Shown here: piece by piece, positions 35,757 to 48,500 of the stretch
Layout of the letters: every line of letters begins with the position of its first letter
How positions within the stretch are numbered: the stretch's first letter is position 1
NCBI RefSeq assembly: GCF_013912375.1
Contig: NZ_JACETV010000003.1
Location: forward strand, 62,001-126,000
Direction: 5' to 3'
DNA length: 64,000 nucleotides
From: Emticicia sp. BO119
GTDB taxonomy: Bacteria > Bacteroidota > Bacteroidia > Cytophagales > Spirosomataceae
Translations under genes and position numbers: made by a program
Notes under the pieces: generated by a model
What the model was told of the DNA's origin: nothing
Database searches by the model: none
What the model saw: the letters and a program-made list of their open reading frames with translations, nothing else

Positions 35757-36239
35757 ATGCAAGACCTTGTTAACACCCAAAGTATTTTTTCTGCGCTGGT
35801 AGGTGCCTGGTTTGTTTGTTACAGCAGTTTCCCGATGTGGCTGGAAGGTGACAAAACCAATCCTGAGTTTAACTACACTGTTTCCAACCGAAAAGGAGAA
35901 AAAGTATTATCAGACGAAGTAAAATACCTTAAAAAAGGCAAAGAAAAAACCATCGAAGGATATGACTACCCGGATAAAAAAGACAGTTCGGCTTTCATCT
36001 GGCATGGGAAAGGTATTTTAGGACTTTTGAAAAGTAAATGGCGTGTGGCTCTTATGGACCCAAAAGGTGAATGGGCGGTAATCGCCTTTTCCAGGACCCT
36101 GTTTACGCCCGAAGGGGTCGACATCATCAGTAGAACTCCTGAAATTACGGAGGACACTTTTCTGAAGATAAAAAACCTGATGGAGAAAGATGAGGAATTG
36201 CGGGGGTATTCAGAGAAGATCGTGCGCTTAAAGAAATAG
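35757..36239 (+). CDS. Hypothetical lipocalin-like protein downstream of cydAB
   Basis: A 160-residue soluble protein. The layout is lipocalin-like: a conserved Gly-x-Trp (LVGAWFVCYSSFPMWLEG, about residues 14-31) at the start, eight predicted beta strands and a C-terminal helix (FLKIKNLMEKDEELRG). There is no signal peptide. It starts 22 bp after cydB, so it is probably cotranscribed; it could bind a hydrophobic ligand, but a role in bd oxidase function is only inferred from position. No named family recognised with certainty. Confidence 0.65.
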   Translation: MQDLVNTQSIFSALVGAWFVCYSSFPMWLEGDKTNPEFNYTVSNRKGEKVLSDEVKYLKKGKEKTIEGYDYPDKKDSSAFIWHGKGILGLLKSKWRVALMDPKGEWAVIAFSRTLFTPEGVDIISRTPEITEDTFLKIKNLMEKDEELRGYSEKIVRLKK

Positions 36240-36572
36240 GCGTCAATCTTATAATTGTTATAAACTTCTTGTTTTTTAAGACTCTTTAAGTAAGACCGGA
36301 ATATATTATCTACGTGATAAAGTTATATTTAAAGTCTTTTACCCGTGAGTAGACACTCTGTTTACTATTGCCGACAATCGTATAAAGGTTTTATATACGA
36401 AAAAAGCGGGGAAAATAAAAAAACCTGAAATTTCAACCGCTTCCGGAGAGGTTTGAACACTCTTCTGATTCTCCAACAAAAAACGCATCTGTTATAAATA
36501 ATATTTAAGTATATTGGGGATTGGTTTATTTTACATGCCGCTATTGATTGTTTCCATGAAAATATTTTTACG
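36240..36572. other. Intergenic region, 333 bp, between the cyd cluster and the hybrid regulator
   Basis: A/T-rich. It contains short inverted segments (for example TTTAAGACT near 36275 and AGTCTTTTA near 36333; AAACCT near 36421 and AGGTTT near 36449), but none long enough to call a terminator. No open frame of interest was seen. Confidence 0.5.
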
Positions 36573-39338
36573 ATGAGATATCTATGCCCGATTTTTTTAC
36601 TGTTTGCCTATTATAGTTGTTTTTCTCAAAAAGTTATTCTGAATGAAACTAATTCCCAAATAAACGTTGCCTCTGATTTTTCAGTTTTTGAAGACAAATC
36701 AGCCAGGTTAACCTTTGAAGAAGCCCAAAAACTCCCCTTTAAAAAAAACAATAAAAGAGTTCTTTTTTTTCCTTTTACCGACGCTGCCTATTGGCTGAAA
36801 TTAGAAATAGAGAATGCCCACCCTACACAAGAAAAATGGGTTTTGAAGTGGGATAACTCACTAATGGAAAGAATTGATTTTTATATTCCTGACGAAACGG
36901 ACAGGTATCAGGTCAGTGAAATGGGGGCGTTATCTGCCCATCAGAAATTCAGATATTTTGAATATTTCCCAAATCTTAATCTGTCAATAAAAGAAGGACA
37001 GACTAAGGTGATTTATGTCAGAGTAAAAAGTGAAAGAGGGCATAATGCAGAAGTATTTATCTCTACGCCAAAAATTTATGATGATAATTATTCAAGAGCA
37101 CTATTTGTTCAGGGTATTATTATAGGTCTGATTTTCTTACGTTTGTTTTATGTCTTATATATATCAACATTTGCCGTAAAAGAAAAAGAATTCAGACGAT
37201 ACTCTCTTCTGCAAATCATTCGTTCTCTTGCTTTTTTAGGATTAAACAGTGTATTAGGCGGCATATTTACAAAAGATCCGTATCAGGCAAATATTATTAA
37301 TTTTCTTGCTCAGCATATTGCTCCTATTGGTCTGGTATTAGTAATAAGAGCCATTTTACCCATTCATCGGCTTCACCCTATTATAAATATTATACTTCAT
37401 GCCATTATAATCTCCAACATCATACTGGTTATTCTTATTGCTTTTGATTACCGCTGGCAATGGCTCATGGCCAGTACTTATATTTTTCTTTTCATTGAGT
37501 TTTTTGTTTTATTATTGTTTCTCTATTCATTCCTCCGTAAAATACCCTTTAACAAATATTATTCAATCCCCTTTCTTTTAGGTATATTCAGCTATTTATT
37601 TGTTCAGCTTCGATTGGTATTCGGCTTGTCTTATGCGTGGGTTATACCGTTTGCCAATTTTTGTTTTGTTGCCGAGCTGCTTGTTTTTGGCTTTTTCCTT
37701 GGAAGAATCATCATTGATTATGAAAAATCGCGTTCGGCTTCTGAAAAACAGTTGATTCTGAACCAGGAACGCACCCAGCAATTAAAAGAACTTGATACGC
37801 TTAAGACAAACTTCTTTACTAATATCTCTCATGAGTTCCGTACACCTTTAACTCTGCTTATCTCGCCATTGATTGATTTACAGAAAGAGTTTCCGAAAAG
37901 AGAGATTTTCCGCACAATGTACCGCAATGGCGAACGGCTATTAGCCTTAATCAATCAGTTACTTGATTTAAGCAAATTAGAGGCGCATCAGATGAGTGTC
38001 GAGCTTTCTGAGGTTGAACTGGTAAATTTCTTCAGAACCCTTACCAGTTCGTTTTCATCACTGGCACAGGGCAGAAATATTGCTTTTGAAGTTTCTCAGA
38101 ATAAACACGTATTCTCGGCATTAATAGATAAAGACAAAACCGAAAAAATAATTACAAATCTGCTTTCTAATGCTTTCAAATTTACTCCAGAAAATAAAAG
38201 GATAGAAATCACTATTGCATATCTGCACAAAACGCCTCAAACCTCAACAGCAAAAGCAATAATAAAAGTGAAAGACGAAGGAATAGGAATTTCAGAAGAA
38301 AAACTATCCAAAATATTTGACAGGTTCTATCAGGTTGATAATTCGTCGAGCAGAGAGTTTGAAGGAACAGGTATTGGTTTAGCATTAGTTAAAGAATTAG
38401 TAAGTGTACTTAAAGGAAAGATCAGTGTAGAGAGCAAAGAAAATAAAGGAACCTGCTTTACACTTGAGCTGCCAGTTGAGGAAATTAACCAGTCTAAAAC
38501 CAGTATTGAGGATAATTCTGATATAAAGCCCGCTTCAAAAGAGAATAAACTCAGTCAGGCAACTGTATTATCCGCTCTTGATATAAAAGAAAACATCCTG
38601 CTTATTGTTGACGACAATGATGATATAAGGCGATATGTAAAAAGTATTTTTGAGAAAGAATATAAAGTGATTGAGGCCAATAATGGCAAAGAAGGCATTA
38701 GAAAAGCAAATGAGCAGATCCCGGATATTATTATCAGCGATCTGATGATGCCTGAAATGGATGGTTTTGAATTTTGTCAAAACATTAAATCAGATGAAAA
38801 AACCTCTCATATTCCTGTTGTTATGCTTACAGCTAAAGCTACTGTTGACAGCCGGATTCAGGGTTTGGAATTAGGTGCTGATGATTATCTGATAAAACCA
38901 TTTAATTCGGTTGAAATTCAGATAAGGATTAAAAATCTTATCGAAAAACAGGAACGTCTCAGACAATATTATACCAGAAACCTGACCAGTGCCAAGCCCT
39001 TAAATAACACTACAAATACTTTAGATATAGCCTTTTTGCAAAGAGCAAAAGATATAGTGGAAAGGCACTTAGGCAATAATTTATTTAATGCCGAACAACT
39101 GAGCGAAGAAATGCACCTGAGTCAGTCGCAGTTATTGCGTAAACTCAAAGCTCTGACGAACCTTACTATTGTTGAGTTTATCAGACAGTATCGTCTGGAA
39201 AGAGCCGCCGGGCTTCTGGTTAAACAGAATGCCACGGTTTCAGAAGTTGCCTTGCAGGTAGGATTTGAAAATATGTCTTACTTTGCCAAGGTTTTTCACG
39301 ACCAATACGGTGTGTTGCCCTCCGACTACCGGAACTAA
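36573..39338 (+). CDS. Hybrid two-component regulator (7TMR-DISM, HisKA, HATPase, REC, AraC-type HTH)
   Basis: A 921-residue single-chain two-component system. A signal peptide is followed by a periplasmic DISMED2-type beta-sandwich (about 30-170; KKNNKRVLFFPFTDAAYWLK is its hallmark), a seven-helix membrane domain (about 180-390), a coiled coil, HisKA with His420 in TNISHEFRTPLT, HATPase_c (about 520-650, GTGIGLALV), a receiver with Asp723 in IISDLMMPEMDG, and an AraC-type helix-turn-helix (about 820-921, ending VGFENMSYFAKVFHDQYGV). The sensor probably detects a periplasmic carbohydrate or other ligand and directly activates transcription. Its neighbour downstream, beyond a long hairpin, is the giant repeat protein gene, a plausible target. 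Confidence 0.95.
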   Translation: MRYLCPIFLLFAYYSCFSQKVILNETNSQINVASDFSVFEDKSARLTFEEAQKLPFKKNNKRVLFFPFTDAAYWLKLEIENAHPTQEKWVLKWDNSLMERIDFYIPDETDRYQVSEMGALSAHQKFRYFEYFPNLNLSIKEGQTKVIYVRVKSERGHNAEVFISTPKIYDDNYSRALFVQGIIIGLIFLRLFYVLYISTFAVKEKEFRRYSLLQIIRSLAFLGLNSVLGGIFTKDPYQANIINFLAQHIAPIGLVLVIRAILPIHRLHPIINIILHAIIISNIILVILIAFDYRWQWLMASTYIFLFIEFFVLLLFLYSFLRKIPFNKYYSIPFLLGIFSYLFVQLRLVFGLSYAWVIPFANFCFVAELLVFGFFLGRIIIDYEKSRSASEKQLILNQERTQQLKELDTLKTNFFTNISHEFRTPLTLLISPLIDLQKEFPKREIFRTMYRNGERLLALINQLLDLSKLEAHQMSVELSEVELVNFFRTLTSSFSSLAQGRNIAFEVSQNKHVFSALIDKDKTEKIITNLLSNAFKFTPENKRIEITIAYLHKTPQTSTAKAIIKVKDEGIGISEEKLSKIFDRFYQVDNSSSREFEGTGIGLALVKELVSVLKGKISVESKENKGTCFTLELPVEEINQSKTSIEDNSDIKPASKENKLSQATVLSALDIKENILLIVDDNDDIRRYVKSIFEKEYKVIEANNGKEGIRKANEQIPDIIISDLMMPEMDGFEFCQNIKSDEKTSHIPVVMLTAKATVDSRIQGLELGADDYLIKPFNSVEIQIRIKNLIEKQERLRQYYTRNLTSAKPLNNTTNTLDIAFLQRAKDIVERHLGNNLFNAEQLSEEMHLSQSQLLRKLKALTNLTIVEFIRQYRLERAAGLLVKQNATVSEVALQVGFENMSYFAKVFHDQYGVLPSDYRN

Positions 39339-39344
39339 ACTTTA

Positions 39345-39399
39345 TCAGCATTTAAACGAAAAAAGCTCCATAATGGAGCTTTTTTCGTTTAAATGCTGA
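39345..39399 (+). terminator. Very long terminator hairpin after the hybrid regulator
   Basis: A perfect 26-bp stem: 39345-39370 pairs with 39374-39399 across a 3-nt loop (TAA). The stem contains A6/T6 tracts flanking GAGCT, so it can serve either strand. It isolates the regulator transcript from the giant gene downstream. Confidence 0.85.
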
Positions 39400-39578
39400 A
39401 TATGTGGTAACAGATGCCGAATATGAGTTACCTGTTTTTGGATAGGGATAGCACCTTTGTTATACTCTTTCGTGGTTAACGAATACAGGGAGAAGGCACA
39501 AGCATCAGCTTGACGAAGCCGATGTTCTTCTCTCCTTTTTTATCAACCCGAAAGGCGTTAACCCGAAAACATATTACC

Positions 39579-42500
39579 ATGAGAAAACTTCTATTCTGCT
39601 TTTTGCTCGCCATTCAGTTTGTCTATGCCCAGACATCCCCAAAAAGTAAATCTGTAAAAAAAACAGCCGGCAACTCTGCCATCTTACCATCAGAAACCCT
39701 GAAAGGTCTACTCTCTGAAAAAGACACATTAGTGCACCCGATGATAGATTTTTTAGGCCAGACCATAGCTACCAGAAGCCTGACAAAAGTTGAATTGTTT
39801 GTGATGAGCCAATGCCCCTATGGTGTGCAGGCTGAAAAAGAAATGCTGGGCTTTATTGAAGCCAACAAAGACAAATTTGATTTCAGGTTACATTTTATTG
39901 TCCATGAAGACACGCACGGACAACTGAAAAGTTTGCACGGGCAGAATGAAGTGGACGAGGACTTCCGCCAGTTTGCAATCTCAAGGCTATACCCCGAAAA
40001 ACTATTTGCTTATTTATTGCAGAGAGCTGAAAATTATCAGGAAAACAACTGGGTTTCTGTGGCAACAAAGACAGGAATTAACCCATCTGATATTGAAGAG
40101 GCAATGAAAAAGCCCGACTTCAAAACGCTGTTTCTGGATAATATCAGACTTTCAAATGATTTGGGAGTATCAGGGTCTCCGACCGTATATGTTAATGATG
40201 AAATTTTCAAGGGTTCAATCTTACCACTATTGACCAATGCCAATTCTTTAAAAGAAAACTCCATAGCTACATCCTGTACTGCTGGCAGTGTATCTCGTTG
40301 TAATGATAATATTGCCTGTACACGCGAAACATGCGTAAATTTTACATGCACCTACACTACATTCTCCTGCCCGGGTAATGCCTGTTATAACAGGTTTTGT
40401 AATGGTGTAGGATGCACATCCAGAGCTTATGACATTAGTGAAACTTTTAGTGATTGTGGCACTATTATGAATATCAATGTAAGTGCAACAGTTATTATTC
40501 TTGGAGAGAGCGTTACCTTATCGGCCTCCTGCGACAACTCAAATACCGTAATCTGGTATGACACCTTAAACTATACCGACGAAAAAACACGGAATATTAC
40601 TTATGTTCCAGGTTCAGGAGGAATATTCCCGCAAAACAGCTCTATTGGTTCAGGGAATACCTTAATAGTTTCGCCGACCCACAATACGAGGTATTATGCG
40701 TTTTGTAGCGGGCCGAATGGAAGTTACCTGAAAATGGATTCCACCTCGGCCGTAACCGTAAATTCAACCCCTGTTACTCCCAGAGACGCCAGCAATACAA
40801 GTATCTGTTATAATTCAACGGCCACCCTAACGGCCTCATGCCCCCTTGGTACTATCGGTTGGTACAATGCAAGCAGTTCGACTTTACTCTCTACGGCATC
40901 ATCTTTTGTTACACCGGCTCTCACTACCAATACAACGTATCTTGTACGCTGCGAGTCTGGTGGAGAAAACAGTGATTTCATTTCGGTACTGGTTAGTGTC
41001 GAGGCTTTTATTGCTGCTCCTACGGTTACATCTTCTACGCCAGTTTCAGTATGCTCACCTACACCCATAATCATGACAGCAAGCGGTTGTACAGGAACAG
41101 TTGCGTGGTCAACGGGCAATACAGGTACAAGTCTGACCATTTCCGAACCGGGTGTATATGATAATATTTCAGCCCAATGCACAGTTGGTTCGTGCACAAG
41201 TGCATCAGGTTATGGTCCGACAAGAGAAATATTGGCACAACCTGCCCCCCCATCCCTCACAATGATTTCCAATAAAACGGTCTGTTATAATCAGAACCTG
41301 TATGTGGAAGCAAGTGAATGCGCCGGAACTGTCAGATGGTACGATAATAGTACGGGTTCGAGCTTAATAAAATCAGGAGTTGGCACCTATACTTTTTCTG
41401 CAAACTGCACAGTAGGTACATGTACCAGCAGAGATTCGGTCATAACAGGTTTAGAGATACTCCCCGCACCTGCAACGCCTGTCATAACAGGGCCCGATGT
41501 GAAAGTTGTTGCGGCACCAAATACGCTAACCCTCACCTCCAGTGGTTGTACAGGTGTTCTTTACTGGTCTACAGGAGCCACCGGTTCAAGCCTGATACTT
41601 TCCAGTGCAGGTAATTACACAATTTCTGCCAGATGTTATATAAATAATTGTTATAGCCCCTATAGCAATACGGTTTCGGGTTTAAGTATCACTGCTCCGA
41701 CTACAACTACGCTTAGTACCGAATCGAACCCGATAAGCCTGGGAACAAGGGCAACACTTACAGCTATGGTTTCTCCGGCTACTGCTTCGGGTATTGTTAC
41801 TTTTAAAGAGGGCACAACAGTTTTAGGAACTGCCTCATTACTGAACGGAAAAGCGGTATTTGGTATAGCTTCATTTGCCAGAGGCTTACATCAGATTACG
41901 GCATTCTATGAGGGAGACGGCTCGGCACTTCCAAGTACTTCAAATACAATTACCCAGGTAGTTAATGGGCTTTCGGCACCAAAACTCAGTTTACTGCGCC
42001 AGCAGGACAATCTGAATCGAGTTTCGGATGCAGTTATTTATGGCATGAGTAATTTAGCCGATTTTGCAAGTGATGCCCAGGGGAATATTTATATACTTGG
42101 CACTATCAATGGGCTTTTTACTTATAGAGGTATCAGTATTGAGCCGTTCAATTCAGTTTATAATATTGATATGTTCATTATGAAGATTGATTCAACCGGC
42201 AAGCCTCTATGGGCGAAAAGAGCTGGTGGGTCAAAGTCTGATTATGCCAAAACCATAGCCATCGAAGGAAATAGTATTTACACTGTGGGTTCAACAAGCG
42301 GCAGCTCAACGCTAAACTTTAACACACCTTCGGCTCCTGGCACCAATGATTTGAACATTACCTCTTCCGGTACTACCTATTTCATGACTAAATATGACCT
42401 GGATGGTAACTTTAAATGGGCCAGAATAATAAACGACAATCTCTATGATGTAGCTGATATTTCTGCTTACAGGAATAATGTTTATATATCCGGCACTATG

Positions 42501-45500
42501 AGGTCAAATACAACAGTTGATATGAATAATAGTGGTGGTTCACCCATTAATATCACCAGTGTAAGTTATGATGCATTTGTTGCCAGATATGATTCGGCAG
42601 GTATATGTAAATGGGCAAGAAGAGGCGGTGGCGATTATATAGACTACGGAATATCAATACAAGCAACAAAAGGTGGGGTTTATTTTTCAGGAATATTTAG
42701 TCAAAGCGCAGGTGTTTTTAATGCAAAAGCTAATTTTAATACTCCTTATCAGACCGGAGTTAATGAATTGACTTCTGATAATCTGAATGGTAATACTTTC
42801 ATAGGTAAATATGACCCCCAGGGAAACTTACAATGGATAAAGAGAGGTAGCTCTGGCAGTGATAGAATTGATATCGCTGTTTCCGGAGCAAGTGTATTTA
42901 TTACCGGTGATATGGTTAGTGGTAATTTTAACACACCCTCTTCCAACGCCAGTAATACTTTTACAAGTGTCGGACTCAACGATGCTTTCATTGCCAGATT
43001 TGACACCCTGGGTAATTTTCAACAATCAAAAAGAGCGGGAGGTGCAAGTTCGGATTTTGCAGACAAGATTGTCATAAAAGGTAACAAATTATATATCTCC
43101 GGCACTTTCAGGGAGTCTATGAATTTTGATACCCCATCTGCCGGTGCAGGAAATATAATTATATGTGAGGGAGACCGTAATTATTTCATAGCCCAATACG
43201 ACACTACGCTTAACTTTAAATGGGCCAACCGGGCAGGCTCAACTTCTGCAACCAACAGCATATTAGGTGCAGCCGGAAGTGCTGTATATTGGGGCACATT
43301 TGCAAGTGCAATTGGCACTGTATTTAATTTTAATAGCCCATATGTGGCAGGGAGCAATGAATTAACAGGAAAGAGCGATTTGTTTTTTGCCCGGTTTACA
43401 GATGTTATTACACCTACCACTACCACCCTGACAATAAATACTAATCCGGCCAATATAGGTGATGCTGTGCAGTTTACAGCTACCGTCTTGCCCGAATCTG
43501 TTGGAGGAACAGTAACCTTTAAAGATGGGACTACGGTGCTTGGCACTGCCCCATTAGTGGGAGAATCAGCCACTTTTTCAACTAATTCATTAACTCAGGG
43601 TACGCATACAATTACGGCAGTTTTTGAGGCGGCCGGTGTATATGGAGCAAGCACTTCTAACACTATTACGCAGGTGATAAATCCTGATTGCACTCCTCCA
43701 ACAATCAATATTACAGGAAATACCAATTTAAGCTGTACAAACAGTACTGTAACCAGAACTGCCAGTATCGGAAGCGGAACCCCCACATACTTGTGGTCGA
43801 ATGGTTTGGGAACCAATGCAACTGCTACAATCTCTTTACCAGGAACTTACACTGTAACTGTAACAGTATCAGGTGGCTGTTCAGCTACCGCTACTACGAC
43901 CGTAACAAGAGATGCCACTGCACCACCAGCCAGCATCACAGGCTCTACAAACCTGAGTTGCTCCACTTTAAGCGTCACCAGAACAGCCGCAGGCGGAGGA
44001 ACTTACCAATGGTCGAATGGTTTAGGAACCAATGCTATCGCTACGATCACCGCACCAGGCACTTATACCGTAACTGTTACAGGTAGCAACGGTTGTACCG
44101 CTACTGCTACGACTACCGTAACAAGAGATGCCACTGCACCACCAGCCAGCATCACAGGTTCGGCTAACCTGAGTTGTTCTACTTTAAGCGTCACCAGAAC
44201 AGCCGCAGGCGGAGGTACTTATCAATGGTCTAATGGACTGGGAACCAATGCCATTGCCAATATCTCTGCTCCGGGTACTTATACCGTAACTGTTACAGGG
44301 GCTAACGGTTGTACGGCTACTGCTACCACAAGTGTCACACAAGATGGTAGTCTGCCATCAGCAAGTATTTCCGGTTCAGCGAACCTGAGTTGTTCTACTT
44401 TGAGCGTCACCAGAACAGCCGCAGGCGGAGGAACTTATCAATGGTCCAATGGGTTGGGAACCAATGCCATTGCCAATATCTCCGCTCCGGGTACTTATAC
44501 CGTAACTGTTACAGGGGCTAACGGTTGTACGGCTACCGCTACCACAAGTGTCACACAAGATGGTAGTCTGCCAAATGCCAGCATCACAGGTTCAGCGAAC
44601 CTGAGTTGTTCTACTTTAAGCGTCACCAGAACAGCCGCAGGCGGAGGGACTTACCAATGGTCCAATGGACTGGGAACCAATGCCATTGCCAACATCTCTG
44701 CTCCGGGCACTTATACCGTAACTGTTACAGGTAGCAACGGTTGTACGGCTACTGCTACGACTACCGTAACAAGAGATGCCACTGCACCACCAGCCAGCAT
44801 CACAGGTTCGGCTAACCTGAGTTGTTCTACTTTAAGCGTCACCAGAACAGCCGCAGGAGGAGGGACTTACCAATGGTCTAATGGACTGGGAACCAATGCC
44901 ATTGCCACCATCTCTGCTCCGGGCACTTATACCGTAACTGTGACAGGTAGCAACGGTTGTACGGCTACTGCTACCACAAGTGTCACACAAGATGGTAGTC
45001 TGCCAAATGCCAGCATCACAGGTTCAGCGAACCTGAGTTGCTCCACTTTAAGTGTCACCAGAACAGCCGCAGGTGGAGGGACGTACCAATGGTCTAATGG
45101 ACTGGGAACCAATGCCATTGCCACTATCTCCGCTCCGGGTACTTATACCGTAACTGTCACAGGGGCTAACGGTTGTACCGCTACTGCTACTACAAGTGTC
45201 ACACAAGATGGTAGTCTGCCAAATGCCAGCATCACAGGCTCTACAAACCTGAGTTGTTCCACTTTAAGCGTCACCAGAACAGCCGCAGGCGGAGGTACTT
45301 ACCAATGGTCGAATGGTTTAGGAACCAATGCCATCGCTACCATTACCTCACCAGGCACTTATACCGTAACTGTGACAGGTAGCAACGGTTGTACGGCTAC
45401 TGCCACTACGAGTGTCACTCAAGATGGTAGTCTGCCAAATGCCAGCATCACAGGTTCAGCTAACCTGAGTTGTTCCACTTTGAGTGTCACCAGAACAGCC

Positions 45501-48500
45501 GCAGGCGGAGGAACTTATCAATGGTCTAATGGTTTAGGAACCAATGCCATCGCTACCATTACCGAACCAGGCACTTATACCGTAACTGTCACAGGTAGCA
45601 ACGGTTGTACGGCTACTGCTACGACTACCGTAACAAGAGATGCCACTGCACCACCAGCCAGCATCACAGGCTCTACAAACCTGAGTTGTTCCACATTAAG
45701 TGTTACCAGAACAGCCGCTGGCGGAGGAACTTACCAATGGTCTAATGGACTGGGAACCAATGCCATTGCCACCATCTCCGCTCCGGGTACTTATACCGTA
45801 ACTGTTACAGGGGCTAACGGTTGTACGGCTACTGCTACCACAAATGTCACACAAGATGGTAGTCTGCCAAATGCCAGCATCACAGGTTCGGCTAACCTGA
45901 GTTGTTCCACTTTGAGTATCACCAGAACAGCCGCAGGCGGAGGAACTTATCAATGGTCTAATGGACTGGGTACCAATGCGATTGCCAATATCTCCGCTCC
46001 GGGTACTTATACTGTAACTGTCACAGGTAGCAACGGTTGTACGGCTACTGCTACGACTACCGTAACAAGAGATGCCACTGCACCACCAGCCAGCATCACA
46101 GGTTCGGCTAACCTGAGTTGTTCCACTTTGAGTGTCACCAGAACAGCCGCAGGAGGAGGGACTTATCAATGGTCTAATGGACTGGGAACCAATGCCATTG
46201 CCACTATCTCCGCTCCGGGTACTTATACCGTAACTGTTACAGGTAGCAACGGTTGTACGGCTACTGCTACTACAAGTGTCACACAAGATGGTAGTCTGCC
46301 AAATGCCAGCATCACAGGTTCAGCGAACCTGAGTTGTTCTACTTTAAGCGTCACCAGAACAGCCGCAGGTGGAGGGACGTACCAATGGTCTAATGGGCTG
46401 GGTACCAATGCCATTGCCAACATCTCCGCCCCGGGTACTTATACCGTAACTGTTACAGGGGCTAACGGTTGTACCACTACCGCCACTACGACTGTTACAA
46501 GAGATGCCACTGCACCACCAGCCAGCATCACAGGCTCTACAAACCTGAGTTGTTCCACTTTAAGCATCACCAGAACAGCCGCAGGCGGAGGCACCTATCA
46601 ATGGTCGAATGGTTTAGGAACCAATGCCATTGCCAATATCTCCGCTCCGGGCACTTATACCGTAACTGTCACAGGTAGCAACGGTTGTACGGCTACTGCT
46701 ACGACTACCGTAACAAGAGATGCCACTGCACCACCAGCCAGCATCACAGGTTCAGCTAACCTGAGTTGTTCTACTTTAAGCGTCACCAGAACAGCCGCAG
46801 GCGGTGGTACTTATCAATGGTCTAATGGACTGGGTACCAATGCCATTGCCACTATCTCAGCTCCGGGTACTTATACCGTAACTGTCACAGGTAGCAACGG
46901 TTGTACCGCTACTGCTACCACAAGTGTCACACAAGATGGTAGTCTGCCAAATGCCAGCATCACAGGCTCTACAAACCTGAGTTGTTCCACTTTAAGCGTC
47001 ACCAGAACAGCCGCAGGCGGAGGAACTTACCAATGGTCTAATGGGCTGGGTACCAATGCCATTGCCAATATCTCCGCTCCGGGTACTTATACCGTAACTG
47101 TTACAGGGGCTAACGGTTGTACGGCTACCGCTACCACAAGTGTCACACAAGATGGTAGTCTGCCAAATGCCAGCATCACAGGTTCAGCGAACCTGAGTTG
47201 TTCTACTTTAAGCGTCACCAGAACAGCCGCAGGCGGAGGGACTTACCAATGGTCCAATGGACTGGGAACCAATGCCATTGCCAACATCTCTGCTCCGGGC
47301 ACTTATACCGTAACTGTGACAGGTAGCAACGGTTGTACGGCTACTGCTACGACTACCGTAACAAGAGATGCCACTGCACCACCAGCCAGCATCACAGGTT
47401 CGGCTAACCTGAGTTGTTCCACTTTAAGCGTCACCAGAACAGCCGCAGGCGGAGGAACTTACCAATGGTCTAATGGGCTGGGTACCAATGCCATTGCCAA
47501 TATCTCTGCTCCGGGTACTTATACCGTAACTGTCACAGGTAGCAACGGTTGTACCGCTACTGCTACTACAAGTGTCACACAAGATGGTAGTTTGCCAAAT
47601 GCCAGCATCACAGGCTCTACAAATCTGAGTTGTTCCACATTAAGTGTCACCAGAACTGCCGCAGGCGGAGGGACTTACCAATGGTCTAATGGGCTGGGAA
47701 TCAATGCCATTGCCAATATCTCCGCTCCGGGTACTTATACCGTAACTGTCACAGGTAGCAACGGTTGTACGGCTACTGCTACGACTACCGTAACAAGAGA
47801 TGCCACTGCACCACCAGCCAGCATCACAGGTTCAGCGAACCTGAGTTGTTCCACTTTAAGCGTCACCAGAACAGCCGCAGGCGGAGGAACTTACCAATGG
47901 TCTAATGGGCTGGGTACCAATGCCATTGCCAACATCTCCGCTCCGGGTACTTATACCGTAACTGTCACAGGTAGCAACGGTTGTACGGCTACTGCTACGA
48001 CTACCGTAACAAGAGATGCCACTGCACCACCAGCCAGCATCACAGGTTCGGCTAACCTGAGTTGCTCCACTTTGAGCGTCACCAGAACTGCCGCAGGCGG
48101 AGGGACTTACCAATGGTCTAATGGACTGGGAACCAATGCCATTGCCAACATCTCTGCTCCGGGTACTTATACCGTAACTGTTACAGGGGCTAACGGTTGT
48201 ACCGCTACCGCCACTACGACTGTTACAAGAGATGCCACTGCACCACCAGCCAGCATCACAGGTTCGGCTAACCTGAGTTGTTCCACATTAAGCGTCACCA
48301 GAACAGCCGCAGGCGGAGGGACTTATCAATGGTCTAATGGGCTGGGTACCAATGCCATTGCCAATATCTCCGCTCCGGGTACTTATACCGTAACTGTCAC
48401 AGGGGCTAACGGTTGTACCGCTACTGCTACTACAAGTGTCACACAAGATGGTAGTCTGCCAAATGCCAGCATCACAGGTTCAGCGAACCTGAGTTGTTCC

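Noticed and set aside
45696-46286. A long minus-strand open frame (196 codons) inside the repeat array
   Set aside because: It is the antisense shadow of the biased codons of the repeats and recurs in each unit; no start signal or independent conservation is visible.
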